DNA of 64,000 nt. Origin: Stictocephala bisonia. Taxonomy: Eukaryota > Arthropoda > Insecta > Hemiptera > Membracidae. The number at the start of each line of letters is the position of its first letter. Within the stretch, counting starts at the first letter, position 1. Of the stretch, positions 13,641-24,215 are shown one piece after another. The notes under the pieces were generated by a model that did no database searches, had not been told where the DNA came from, and worked only from the letters and a program-made list of their open reading frames with translations. Where the stretch lies: assembly GCA_035578905.1 (NCBI GenBank), contig JAQJVL010000174.1:607253-671252 (forward strand), given 5' to 3'. The translations under genes and the position numbers were made by a program.

Positions 13641-14280
13641 GTACAGTATGCTGATGATACGACATTTTGTTTCAACAATAAATCGAGAGAAAATCTGGAA
13701 TAGTAAACGTTTGTTGACAGTAACTATTGTGCCCAGCACTTAAACAGCCTTCTGAGAGCGATTCCTCAAAATCAAATGTTCTAATTTTCCCAGGCATGTC
13801 GTCATATTGGATTACACCCTGCTGGATGCAGCCAACGGTTCAAAACTCTTAGGAATATTTCTGGATATTACTGGATACTTGGAATGCTCACATAGACCAA
13901 TTTTGCTCAAAACTTTCCTCAGGAATTTATTTTTTGTGGTCCTTAGCCAAATACCGCACAGTGCTGATGACGGCGTATTACGGCTTAATTTGTCCCCACC
14001 TAACCTACGGTTCAGTATTGTTAAGAGCCAGCACAAACGGTCATCTTTTCAGAGCGTTCAAATTGCAAAAGACAACAATTCGCATAATCACTCGGTTGAA
14101 GTTCATAGAATCTTGCAAGGAAGCATTCAAGGAGTTGCAGCTGTTGAATGCTTCCTTGAATTTAGAGACCCTGACAAGTCTCTACATTTTAGAGACAACC
14201 TTAATCTGTATTTCTAAATGTGCTATGACCAGCGGTCGGGACATACACACATATGACACACGAGGCAAAGATACCTACCG
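13641..14280 (+). pseudogene. LINE reverse transcriptase fragment (dead)
   Basis: The first codons after the minisatellite read VQYADDTTFCFNNKS, where YADD is the catalytic motif of non-LTR reverse transcriptases. Further on, in a shifted frame, come TVLMTAYYGLICPHLTYGSV and KLQKTTIRIITRLKF, typical of the thumb and C-terminal part of Jockey/CR1-like LINEs, followed by IHTYDTRGKDTYRTGRHR. Stops and frameshifts separate the pieces, so it is not functional. The 5' part of the element is missing, replaced by or abutting the 38-bp array. The 3' end continues after the 76-bp array at 15259. Confidence 0.75.
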
Positions 14281-15258
14281 AACTGGGAGACACAGGATGG
14301 GGGTTTACGAGCATTTGCCTCACAAGCAGGGGTTCGTTTCATCAACAAGTAGGCTAACTGGAAGACACAGGACGGGGGTTTACGAGCACGCCCTCACAAG
14401 CAGGGGTTCGTTTCATCAACAAGTAGGCTAACTGGAAGACACAGGACGGGGGTTTACGAGCACTTGCCCTCACAAGCAGGGGTTCGTTTCATCAACAAGT
14501 AGGCTAACTGGAAGACACAGGACGGGGGTTTACGAGCACTTGCCCTCACAAGCAGGGGTTCGTTTCATCAACAAGTTGCCCTCACAAGCAGGGGTTCGTT
14601 TCATCAACAAGTAGGCTAACTGGAAGACACAGGACGGGGGTTTACGAGCACTTGCCCTCACAAGCAGGGGTTCGTTTCATCAACAAGTAGGCTAACTGGA
14701 AGACACAGGACGGGGGTTTACGAGCACTTGCCCTCACAAGCAGGGGTTCGTTTCATCAACAAGTAGGCTAACTGGAAGACACAGAACGGGAGTTTACGAG
14801 CACTTGCCCTCACAAGCAGGGGCTCGTTTCATCAACAAGTAGGCTAACTGGAAGATACAGGACGGGGGTTTACGAGCACTTGCCTTCACAAGCAGGGGTT
14901 CGTTTCATCAACAAGTAGGCTAACTGGAAGACACAGGACGGGGGTTTACGAGCACTTGCCCTCACAAGCAGGGGTTCGTTTCATCAACAAGTTGCCCTCA
15001 CAAGCAGGGGTTCGTTTCATCAACAAGTAGGCTAACTGGAAGACACAGGACGGGGGTTTACGAGCACTTGCCCTCACAAGCAGGGGTTCGTTTCATCAAC
15101 AAGTAGGCTAACTGGAAGACACAGGACGGGGGTTTACGAGCACTTGCCCTCACAAGCAGGGGTTCGTTTCATCAACAAGTAGGCTAACTGGAAGACACAG
15201 GACGGGGGTTTACGAGCACTTGCCCTCACAAGCAGGGGTTCGTTTCATCAACAAGTTG
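14281..15258. repeat. 76-bp minisatellite derived from LINE coding sequence
   Basis: About twelve copies of a 76-bp unit (AACTGGAAGACACAGGACGG ... CAAGCAGGGGTTCGTTTCAT) with two shortened copies of about 36 bp at 14576 and 14992, giving a higher-order period of about 416 bp. One frame of the unit reads GRHRTGVYEHLPSQAGVRF, which joins the LINE protein on both sides. The array is therefore an internal amplification of the LINE ORF. Confidence 0.9.
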
Positions 15259-15562
15259 CCCAATTCAATTAAAAGTGCTCCGACGCCCACCAAGGCGTTT
15301 AAAACTTGTTTGAGTCGCTTTTTAGAGTCCCGATCATTTTACCATGCTGGATAGTTCATGGTATACGACAGGTTGACCGCACAATCAGAAGACTGACAAC
15401 CGGCGCTGGAAGTGAGTAAATTGGCAGAACGAATGTGGTGCGAGTAGAAACGTTGAATGTTTCACTGGGGTTTTGTTGAGGCGTGATTGTTCAAATTTGA
15501 GTTATTACTGATCTGACGATTGCTATACATTGTATAATGATCCCACAATAAAAGATTTAACT
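15259..15562 (+). pseudogene. 3' end of the LINE (ORF end and UTR)
   Basis: Continues the LINE frame after the 76-bp array: LPNSIKSAPTPTKAFKTCL and SRFLESRSFYHAG, then a stop near 15352, a conserved LINE C-terminus. The remainder to about 15562 (ACAATAAAAGATTTAAC) looks like its 3' UTR. Confidence 0.6.
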
Positions 15563-15981
15563 TTAATTAATATCTTTCCTTGTTTTAAGTATAATTTCTC
15601 GTTACTTGAAGTTCCTCCTCTTTGTCGGCCGAGAGCACTCTCTCGTGTGTCCAACGGAGAAGTGGGTCGTTAGAAATTCACCTAGCAGGCCACTAGCCTT
15701 TGTTGTGAGATGACGTCTTTGTTGTCTTCAGCTGATACGCTTCGGCACACCTGCGAGTCTCTGGTTACAAGGTCACTCACACAGGATGCTGTCAGGTCCA
15801 AGAGGACTTAACATAGACAGAACATAAGACGTTTCAGATTAAATCTAAGTTTTCAAAATTTATTATTTTAATAAATAAACTATATAAACAAAACAACTAT
15901 TATGTTAATTTTTTTCTTAGAATAAAGAATATTTGCTTTATTTTCACTTTCACTACATGTGCTTTACTCGAATCAAATCAG
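15563..15981. other. Intergenic DNA without features
   Basis: Some moderately GC-rich sequence at 15620-15810 but no motif I can name. Confidence 0.35.
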
Positions 15982-16773
15982 CCCTTAATTACTCTCCTGG
16001 GGTCATTTTTGACCCCAGAGTGTAATTATTTTTATTTTGTACTTGCAGGATCGTCCTATCTCTTTATCTAATCTTTTTCAGCTAATGAGACATAACATGC
16101 ATGTGGTGGTTTCTTGTTCGGTCACTTCATACCTGGCTGGGAAGTTACTGGGATCAGTAGTGACCCCACGACAGTAGTTACGTTAGACTTTTCTCTTTTT
16201 TTTAAATTCCACCTTGTTAAGATAATCCAACCAAAAGCAGCATATGTGAAGTATAAACAAGAGGGAATTACAGAAAACATTTAACTGTGTGCCTTAGTTG
16301 CAAAAAGACAGTGTGCATAACCCATAACAGAGTGAGTAGGCCCTACTACATGTGAATATTGCCAGTAAGGGGAATTGGACAAGAAGTTGCCAACTTTAGA
16401 AGAGGTATTTTTTTTACTGTAGCAGTTATTTGGCCAAATACTATAATTTCTTATAATATAGGTGTAGTTATAAAAGAAAATATACAGTTTTGATTTTTAT
16501 ACTTTGACTAAAGGTAAAAAATTACTATTTTTGTAAAATGTGTTTTTCGATAAAAAAATGTTGTAACATTAAAGAAAATTTAAAATAAAAACTCTTGTAT
16601 GTATAAAATAACATCCAAAAACGGTTTTGTTTACAACAAGAAAAGATAGAGAAGGGGTTATTATCATTTAAGTTTTAATATTTTTTAGAATTTTAATGTT
16701 ATTTTTAAAATTGGGGTTGGTTTTGACCCCACGATAGTTCTTACGTTAGTCAAACAAGCATAGTAGTTAAGGG
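15982..16773. mobile_element. piggyBac-like MITE
   Basis: The left end is CCCTTAATTACTCTCCTGGG and the right end AGTAGTTAAGGG is followed at once by TTAA (16774-16777), the piggyBac target. The left TTAA is not intact. Subterminal palindromes of the GGGGTCA/TGACCCC type occur three times (around 16000, 16160 and 16725). No transposase is encoded. Confidence 0.5.
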
Positions 16774-16799
16774 TTAAAAAAGTTTATTCTTTATATTTT

Positions 16800-16951
16800 A
16801 AACTGCAAACACCAGTTCACATGGGCCTATAGGCCTGTGCGTGAACCTAATTCAACGAGTGAAGTACCAACCGTTGTGGCTCAGTGGGGATTCGAACCTT
16901 GGACCTTGCCCTTCGCAGTCTGAAGCCTTAGCCACTGAGCCACCACGCCGG
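16800..16951 (-). repeat. tRNA-derived SINE, copy 1
   Basis: On the minus strand the head reads GTGGCTCAGTGGCTAAGGC (A box), and about 40 bases on GGTTCGAATCC (B box, complement of 16888-16898). The tail includes CACGCACAGGCCTATAGGCC. The second copy is at 28893-29040. It is too diverged from a cloverleaf to be a functional tRNA. Confidence 0.7.
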
Positions 16952-17079
16952 AAATATAATTATCTATTTATTCTTAAGATACTAATAATTGTCAAGATAT
17001 GAATTTCGAATTATTGTGTGATGGGTGTATGACTGAATGTAGTTTTTGTTACAATCTAACTTTGACTATTCCTTAGAAA

Positions 17080-17230
17080 GTGCCATTAATTAATGGCCCA
17101 ATGACAAATAAACAGCCGGTGTTATCAGCTGATCCCTTTCAACATTTGCTTGACTCGGATTGTGATCGTTCTAACACACATGAAACAGTACTTACGTGTA
17201 CAAAGATAAAGCTATTTTAAAACGTCGTTT
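17080..17230 (-). repeat. Fragment of a dispersed SINE-like repeat
   Basis: ATCAGCTGATCCCTTTCAAC and the preceding AATGGCCCAATGACA are the inverse of segments at 8400-8450. Boundaries are uncertain. Confidence 0.35.
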
Positions 17231-17251
17231 GTCTTATTATCGTATTTATAT

Positions 17252-17731
17252 TAGTAGAACCTCTTTAATCCGAACTAATTAAAACTGGGGGGGGGGGTTT
17301 GTTCTAATTATCAAATTTTTTGGATTACAGAACATATTGTTATTTTCACATACAAAATTAAAATATGGCTAAAATAATCAACGGTTTGAAGAAAAGAGAG
17401 AAATTATTTATAGTGTAAAATATTGTATTGTTTATTCAACATACATACTATCTTAAACATTAACTACGGTGAATAAAAATTATACTGACTATCATACATA
17501 TTTGATAACGTTGCTTTTGTAATAAAAATGAGAAACTGAACTTGGTAAATATTTATATAAAACTTCAAAATAATCAATACATACTACAGTAATTTCGTAC
17601 ATTCTTGGAAACAATCAGATATTTTCTTCTGAATCAATAAAAATATGTACATTCAAAATTATTTTCTCGTGGTGGCGTTCGGATTAGTGGACGTTCGGAT
17701 TACAGAAGTTCAGATTAAAGAGGTTGTACTG
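17252..17731. mobile_element. pogo/Tigger-like MITE
   Basis: The left end AGTAGAACCTCTTTAATCCG is mirrored at the right by CAGATTAAAGAGGTTGTACTG, followed by TA, as expected for the pogo branch of Tc1/mariner. A second internal repeat of GTTCGGATTA lies at 17660-17700. A poly-G tract sits at about 17288. No transposase is encoded. Confidence 0.55.
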
Positions 17732-17783
17732 TAATTTCATTTATATTTTACTTACTATGGTGTCTTAATGTACATTGTATGTG

Positions 17784-17902
17784 TTAGTCGTCGTCCTCCG
17801 TCTTCCTCAATCTACGAAATAACTGGGCACGTTTACTAAATCCGGTGTTGGCCACTTTGTACAGCTTTATTCGGTAGCCTGTGCGGCCCAGAAGGGGCTG
17901 CC
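17784..17902 (-). pseudogene. Coding-like terminal exon cut by the MULE insertion
   Basis: Reading leftward from the MULE border, the minus strand encodes LLGRTGYRIKLYKVANTGF then SKRAQLFRRLRKTEDDD and a stop at 17784. Ignoring the MULE, the frame joins the DNA beyond its other end, where TTACTTTTGTAG|GTGG (complement of about 22317-22330) could be a splice acceptor. This would make a last exon of about 39 codons. I do not recognise the protein. A diverged piece of the same sequence lies near 26515-26560. It may be a decayed host exon or part of an older mobile element. Confidence 0.3.
17895..17902. repeat. 8-bp target-site duplication of the MULE, left
   Basis: GGGCTGCC here is repeated exactly at 22312-22319 on the other side of the 4.4-kb element. 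Confidence 0.85.
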
Positions 17903-18383
17903 GGTCGTCCATCACTTGCGCAGAATTTCTGACCTCCAAAAAAGGTTTGCAAGGGTATCCTAATCCCCTTCCATCACTTGCGCAGGGTCCAGTCCAGGTA
18001 AGCCTGAGAGCGGTAATTCCGTCATGCCAAATATTTGTAAACAACTGTACCACCCCGCATTCCTACCCCTTTATGCGTAGAGAACACTGACCTGCGAGCC
18101 GCTGAAGGTCAACCCCTTGCTATTGTTGTACATTCCAAAGGTGGCAAAAGTAGTTTATATAATTACCGCATTTTTCAAAAATCTTCCGTCTGCTTACAGA
18201 GGTTATGCTGTAAAGCTCTAAAGCGTTATTGTAGTGGTTTTAGTGTGTGTTATAATTAGTTAGAGTTTTTATTAGTTAGTGTAATCATTGTTTAGTGTTT
18301 TTATATTTAGTACTTAGTGATGGAAAAGAGCCAATCAACGAAAGGTTATCCTTTAATAATCTATAAACAGTACAGATACAGGT

Positions 18384-19477
18384 ATGCTTTAGTACAAAGT
18401 AGAATTGATTATGGAATAGTTTTTTGGGGTAATACCTATGATATTTTTAAAAGTCATAATGTCGTTGGATTTCTATTAAAAATAAAAATTTAGTTGGACT
18501 TTTCCAACGAGTCTAGTGTTTAAATCTACACTACGTTTCGAACAGTGGAATCTCTGCCCGTTTGTCGTAGTTTGTTACGTAGGCCTGTTCCTCAGGCCTA
18601 AACTTAATCTAGTCTAATCTTAAAATGTAAATAGTAGTATAGTCACTTGAAAACAGGCAGAGATTCCACTGTTCGAAACGTAGTGTAGATTTAAACACTA
18701 GACTCGTTGGAAAAGTCCTACTAAATTTTTATTTTTAATACCTATGACTTATACACAAAACCAATATATGTTCAGCAGAAACACATAATAAGGCTGGTTT
18801 CATATAAAAACAGATATGAATCTTCAAAACCACTTTTTATCAAGCATAAAATACTACCTTTAAAATATAACTATGTTTTTAAAGTCCTAAAACTATTTTA
18901 CATTAAAAGCGGAAATATTCCTTTAAATGAAAATGAATATAGAAGAAGACTTAGAAATGCCAACCATTTTTCAATTCCAAAACCAATGACTGCATTTTTT
19001 ACTAGAACATATAACATTATCGCTTCCAAAAATGTTTCTTTGGAACAAAAACTCTTCGCTATAAGTGCGGTGTGTGTTTTGTAGAATCAACCTTGTGCAT
19101 TTAGATTTTGAAGCAAATTGTAATTATATTGGCACGGAATTAAGAATTATGATTAAAGTAAATGTAATTTAATTTAATTAATTAATTAATTTGTGTGAGA
19201 CTGTTGTATTTAATGTAGATTTAGTTTTGTTTCTGATCGCATGAGATGCATTTTAATTTTAAATGAAGGAACCTCATAACAGGTTATTACCTAAAGAGGC
19301 CCTATTTATTTTCTCTATACATTTTGTTCAGTCTGGCAAGTGATATGGACTCTTGTTTTTTGCTTTTGTTTTAATTAAAAGCCAGTTATCTGTGTTTTGT
19401 TTAGTTAATTATGTATAATTATGTATATGTATCTTTGAGAAAATAAAAATGTATTCCATTCTATTCTATTCTATTCT
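18384..19477 (+). pseudogene. 5'-truncated LINE inserted in the transposase gene
   Basis: Starts abruptly with YALVQSRIDYGIVFWGN, continues (after a nested inverted-repeat insertion) LYTKPIYVQQKHIIRLVSYK and SKPLFIKHKILPLKYNY, and ends at a stop near 19082. This is the classic C-terminus of Jockey/CR1-like LINE reverse transcriptases. The 3' UTR ends in a short (ATTCT)n tail at 19455-19477 instead of poly(A). The insertion splits the FLYWCH codons between GATACAGG and TTTGATGC. A duplication of about 4 bp (AGGT) is possible. It is a dead-on-arrival copy. Confidence 0.75.
18442..18735. mobile_element. Inverted-repeat element nested in the LINE
   Basis: The arms at about 18474-18559 and 18656-18739 are near-perfect inverted copies of about 85 bp (GAACAGTGGAATCTCTGCC inverted as GGCAGAGATTCCACTGTTC). 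A 12-bp direct repeat, TAATACCTATGA, flanks the insertion at 18430-18441 and 18736-18747. Removing it restores the LINE frame. On the minus strand the loop and one arm give CTGAGGA (18595-18589) ... GAAACG (GAAA at 18539-18536), resembling a hammerhead core. It has no ORF. Confidence 0.65.
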
Positions 19478-20264
19478 AGGTTTGATGCAGCCCTAAAAAC
19501 TTCGAAAGAAGAACGCTGAAGGTGTTGTTTAAAATCATGTAAAGTCAAACTTTTTTCATTTGAAGAAGGACAAGTCTTTTCGCGGATTGAAGGTAGCCAC
19601 AACCATCCTCCAGTCAGTGAAGAGAAGCTCGCGAAGCAGCGGATCAGTTGTGGAATAAAAAGAAAAGCTGAAGAAGAACCTGAAGAAAGGCCCGCAAAAA
19701 TAATTCATGCTGAATTATTAGAGCATAAGGATGCTATCAATCATTTGACGAAGAAAGATGTGAAACTTCTGCAAAATACTATTTGTAGGACAAAACTAAA
19801 ATGCCTGGCAAAGCTTCCCAAAACAATAGATGAAACTTTCGCAGCATTAAATGAAGCTGACATCAAGACAATTAAAGACGAAAATTTTCTCCTTAACAGT
19901 GATCAGGAAAAAGGACTTGTTATGTTTTCTACAGATTCCAATCTAAAAGAACTATGTGAAAGTTATATAATTTTGATGGACGGCACCTTTGAATATGCGC
20001 CTAAGTTTTTTACGCAGTTGTTTACCATTCATGCGTATGTAGGAGGGCAATATGTGCCATTAGTGTTCTTCCTTTTAAAAGACAAAAAAAAGTGACATAT
20101 GCAGAAGCCTTCTCTATGCTGATGAAGGAATGCACTCAGCGAGATCTCGACATCAAACCTAGATATGTTGTAGTGGATTTTGAACAAGCTATTCACGGCA
20201 GTGTATCTGACAAGTTCCCAGGGGTTACAGTCGTTGGATGTAGATTTCATCTTGCACAGGCGTG
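19478..20264 (+). pseudogene. MULE transposase, central exon
   Basis: Carries the second half of the FLYWCH finger, a charged linker (KRKAEEEPEERPAK) and the catalytic core with DGTFEYAPKFF and VVVDFEQA. The two halves are in different frames because of the A8 run at 20084-20091. It ends at donor GTAAGT after the codons for QA plus two bases of Trp. Confidence 0.75.
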
Positions 20265-20719
20265 GTAAGTTTCCAGATATTATTTTAATATTTTTATGAG
20301 ATTTCATGAGATTTATGAGATACTGTAATGCTTTACATCTCGAAGGTATTTAAATTCAATTTTTTAATTGCCTAAAATTGTATACAGAATCTTTTTCTTA
20401 TATTTTATAATGAAGTAGAAGAAAAAACCAAATGTGGCTTGGGGAATTTTGAGTTTATTCAACAGGAAGAGAGAGGCAACAATCGGGTCATAGCACAGAA
20501 AAGAAAAGAAATATTTATTTTCCTTGTCTATGATGAAAGTCCCTACTTGTACTAATATTTTGGGGGGCAAAAGTAATTTTTACTGCATTCAACTGGACAG
20601 ACAAACATTCATTTTAAGATAAAATAAGATAAAGCTCTTACTTTGATTTAAGACAACATGTTGTTTTTTTTTTTTTTATATACTTATTTAAGATTAAAGG
20701 AGTGAATGTATATTTACAG

Positions 20720-21266
20720 GTGGAGAAAAATCCAAGCTTTCGGACTAGCTCCTACCTACAAGGACAGCGAATCAGAGAAGGGAAGATGGCTGCGGTATTG
20801 TTTTGGGTTGACATACCTCGATCCCAAGGAAGTACCCGACGCTTTCTGCGACCTGATAGCGATCCAGCCAGTTGATGCCCGTCTCACCAGATTTGCTGAC
20901 TACATCACTGTCACCTACATAGATGAAGAAGAAACGGCATCTTTCCCTCCTAGGATCTGGGCTGCAGCATCTTCAGAACTTTGGAGAACCACAAATGCCT
21001 GTGAAGGGTTTCACTCTAAATTCAACGCTGCATGCCCCTCGCCTCATCCCAATATCTTTCAATTCATCAAATGTTTGAAGATGGTTCAAATAGATTCTTA
21101 TGTGTTGATGAACAGTAAGCATGAAGGCCCCCGTCGCACAAATGACAAAAAAACTCATAAGAAACAACAGTTCCTAGAACAGAAGCTGGAACAAATGAAG
21201 TCTAGGAAAATTGACAGGCTTGATTTTGTTAAATGTGTGTCATACAAAGCATGTGTAAAAAGCTGA
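20720..21266 (+). pseudogene. MULE transposase, last exon
   Basis: Begins with the last base of the split Trp codon, then WRKIQAFGL, and is open for 182 codons to a stop at 21264. NACEGFHSKF near residue 100 is the conserved MULE segment thought to supply the catalytic Glu. A basic, helical tail (THKKQQFLEQKLEQMKSRK) ends the protein. AATAAA follows at about 21270. This exon has no internal stop, so the element decayed recently. Confidence 0.75.
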
Positions 21267-21299
21267 GAATAAATAACTGAATAAAACTATATTTCTATA

Positions 21300-22020
21300 T
21301 TTTTTGTTTATTTATGTTAACCTGTGGTCTTCTCTTATCCACGGCGAAAGGAGTTAAGCAGTGTTATGGCTAATCATCATCATAGCCAAAGCTGGTAATT
21401 TCTTCTACATTATAAATGACCTGTATCTTATCCGAAATAGTAATTAGATTCATTACAAGCAGGTTTCTTATTGGATATTTTTATCATCATTTTTAAATAA
21501 GAAATATTCAATTTATTCAATAACTGAATTTTATATTTGCAACGTCAGTCTTTTAATCCAATCTGTTAGCCTATTTCAAAATTGTCTTTTTCACATAACT
21601 CTTAGTTAAAATATATTTTATTTTAGATTGTTCTGTCTTTTTTTTAAGTGAACAAGCAAGCTATTAAATTGCTCATTCTTTTTTTGCAAGAGTTATTTTT
21701 TTACTGTACAGGATATACTTAATAATTTTGTTTAAGCACTGACTCTCATAGAAAGTGAAGCATCTAATGGTCTTCCCGATAAATAATTTACTTTACTGAC
21801 AAAAACTCAACAAGAAAATAACACAATCCATAAGACCGTTCGCAATATGTTTTACAAGCATGTAGAAAGCCGAATGTCAGGATCCTCGATAACAGGGATT
21901 GCACAACCTCCGAGTAATCCATTTCAAACTGGAATCAAACCACAGAATTTAGTCTATTATGATGATCGCCTGCCTCTGTGGATACAAAATGTCTTTATAT
22001 ATTGAACTTACAAATTATAC
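21300..22020. other. Non-coding 3' part of the MULE
   Basis: AT-rich sequence between the transposase gene and the shared right terminus. No ORF. It is absent from the short derivative at 27627-28125. Confidence 0.5.
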
Positions 22021-22311
22021 ATTTACAATGGATATTTATTGCCCCACTAATGATGCATGGATTATATTTCAAGTGTTAAAGGTATCATGATTGCCTATCG
22101 ACTTAAAAATGAATTGAGTTTTCATCTCGTAGCTCCATTCACTGTTTATAACTAAATTCCACACTACAGAAAACAATAGGATATATATTTCAAAGAGACC
22201 GCCGTTTAGCGCAAATGATGGAACCTATCTGGGGGTCCTCTATAGCTCTCCGCGCAAAAGATGGAAAGCCTCTACCTGGCTTTCTGCATTCTGCGCAAGT
22301 GATGCCCGCCC

Positions 22312-22319
22312 GGGCTGCC
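22312..22319. repeat. 8-bp target-site duplication of the MULE, right
   Basis: GGGCTGCC, identical to 17895-17902. Confidence 0.85.
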
Positions 22320-23844
22320 ACCTACAAAAGTAATTACCCCCTTCCCCACTGTGAGTCAACTTCCTTAGAACAAGTCGTCGGTACGTAGGTGACTTCCAGA
22401 CTTATACTTTTCTGCCCCCTTTTGGCCCTTTCTGGATTTATTTTTCAAGATGGGCTCTGCAGTGAAAATCTTTCATGGAGTTTGGGTGGGATAGTTGTTT
22501 TGTGGGGACTTGTGTTTAAGGATGGGTTTTCTGGGCTTTATAGGAGAGATCAGTTAGATTTTATTTTTGTATTTTTTTAATTTAATTTTTTTTTGGCTGG
22601 GATAGGTTTTTTTTTATTCTTAACAGGGCTCTCAGGGGCTTTTAACTTCCAACTCAATTAGGAGCCGCCCTGTCTGGCCCACAGGATTCGGTGAAATTAT
22701 TACCATTAACCAATTGGTTTTCTTTTCTTTTTTTCCTTTTCTAAATTGGCCTAACATCGGTATTATTTTTTGCATTCCCAAGGCTCCATACTGTAAGCTG
22801 CCAAATATTTAAATTTGTAGTTTTATTATTTCGTGGTTATGTATTTATTTGGTGTGTGTTATTTTTTTAAATATTTATCCTTGAAATTTGTTAGTTGTTA
22901 TTTATTACGTAGTTTATTTGTTGTTATTTATTTTTATAGTTTATGTATTCATAGAAAGTTTCTATTTATATTTTGATTATAACTAAAGATTTATAAATCC
23001 TAAAACGGGTAATAGGATATTTTCCAATTCTTTTTAAAGTTTATTAAATTAAAATTTCTATTAATTAAAATTTTTTTAAATAAAACTGTATTTTGACCAT
23101 AACGTCTGTTTGTTTATTCTGTGTCCTCCTGATTCCGAAGGCTTCGCATCCACCTCCTTTGGACCCAGTCTTTGATAGTACGAGGGTGGGTTGTAGTGTT
23201 TCACAAAATCTTCCAATATAGAGAAAAGTGTTTTTCGTTTGTGAAAATGTTTTACTTTGCTTGCACCAAAAGTTGAGTTCCGGATACTAATACTGAGTAA
23301 ATATATTTTGATCACTTAATATTATTTGAAGTAATATTGGCAACCAGTGAATAAAACACCACTCTATAAACAATTACAGGCATAGATCTGACTTTTGTAA
23401 CGTGTAATTTTACCACAATAATTGTTAACATTTCAAATAACATCGTGATAACATTTTATGAACAATTTGTTTACAATTGATTTCACAATCATAAAAACAA
23501 CTACTTCGTTTTGTAAAATGTTACAGTAATTTAATTTTTTAAGGTTATTCATATAAAATCGTGTTTTCCCGGTAGTAGGCCTATAATTAAGTTTTAAAGT
23601 TCTGGTTTATACAGCCTAATATTAAGATAAATTTGATTACTTAAATACGACTAATCAAATAAATAAGTAAATATGACTAATTGACACTAATATGCAGATT
23701 TGTTTGACAGTTAAAATGAAGTCGTTTTGAATTTTCTTTTTCAAATATGTTTTGTTTATGGTTTTCAATTTGGTCAAGGTAGACAAAACATGGCTCGGTA
23801 ATCTTACTGGGTCTGTTTAGCATATTAATTGGTATAAGACCGCT
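22320..23844. other. T-rich and AT-rich DNA without features
   Basis: Long T-rich stretches at 22560-23050. The ORFs of 63-79 codons show no motif. I see no gene or clear repeat. Confidence 0.4.
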
Positions 23845-23847
23845 AGC

Positions 23848-24215
23848 TCTCTCCCGCCTACGAAAGTTTGAGAGCGCAACCTCTCTCCCACCTACGAAGG
23901 TTTGAGAGCGCAACCTCTCTCCTGCCTACGAAGGTTTGAGAGCGCAACCTCTCTCCCGCCTACGAAGGTTTGAGAGCGCAACCTCTCTCCCGCCTACGAA
24001 GGTTTGAGAGCGAAACTTCTTTCCCGTCTAAGAAGGTTTGAGAGCGCAAACTCTCTCCCGCCTACGAAGGTTTGAGAGCGCAACCTCTCTCCCGCCTACG
24101 AAGGTTTGAGAGCGCAACCTCTCTCCCGTCTACGAAGGTTCAGGAGCGCAACCTCACTCCCGCCTACCAAGGTTTGAGAGCGCCACCTCTCTCCCGTCTA
24201 CGAAAGTTTGAGAGC
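23848..24215. repeat. 34-bp minisatellite, about 11 copies
   Basis: Unit of 34 bp containing TCTCTCCCGCCTACGAAGGT and TTGAGAGCGCAACC, with scattered substitutions. It is GC-richer than its surroundings. ORFs crossing it on both strands are repeat artefacts. Confidence 0.95.

Larger units (their letters stand above)
18320..21266 (+). pseudogene. MULE transposase with FLYWCH zinc finger (broken)
   Basis: The gene starts at ATG 18320 (MEKSQSTKGYPLIIYKQYRY) and would be about 465 residues. Part 1 (18320-18383) is the first half of a FLYWCH zinc finger. A LINE interrupts it, and the frame resumes at 19478 with the second half: an RC-x5-C pair around CCLKSC and the HNH of SHNHPP. Next comes the MULE catalytic domain, with DGTFEYAPKFF (first Asp) and, after a frameshift, VVVDFEQA (second Asp) and GCRFHLAQ. 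A 455-bp phase-2 intron (20265-20719; GTAAGT...TTTACAG) precedes the C-terminal part. Damage seen: the LINE, TGA at 19517-19519 where the FLYWCH tryptophan belongs, and a one-base shift in the A8 run at 20084-20091. The role was cut-and-paste transposition of the surrounding element. Confidence 0.8.
17903..22311 (+). mobile_element. MULE (Mutator-like) DNA transposon, 4.4 kb, with nested insertions
   Basis: The element is bounded by an 8-bp duplication (GGGCTGCC) and imperfect inverted repeats of about 24 bp: the left starts GGTCGTCCATCACTTGCGCA and the right, inverted, starts GGGCGGGCATCACTTGCGCA. More copies of the core CATCACTTGCGC or its diverged inverse lie within 100 bp of each end (about 17975, 22210, 22250), as expected of transposase-binding sites. 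Between them is a spliced FLYWCH/MULE transposase gene, so this was an autonomous copy. It is now inactive: a LINE is inserted in the FLYWCH exon, and the gene has a stop and a frameshift. A MITE-sized relative with the same 126-bp left and 291-bp right ends lies at 27627-28125. MULEs usually give 9-bp duplications; two independent copies here show 8. Confidence 0.85.

Noticed and set aside
12522..13703. 393-codon ORF
   Set aside because: It is the 38-bp minisatellite read through all three frames, ending in the LINE YADD block. It is not a protein gene.
13934..14431. 165-codon ORF
   Set aside because: It is the dead LINE C-terminus running into the 76-bp repeat. It is annotated as pseudogene and repeat instead.
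12398..15258. CRISPR-like arrays
   Set aside because: The repeats are head-to-tail minisatellites with no unique spacers, in a eukaryotic genome.
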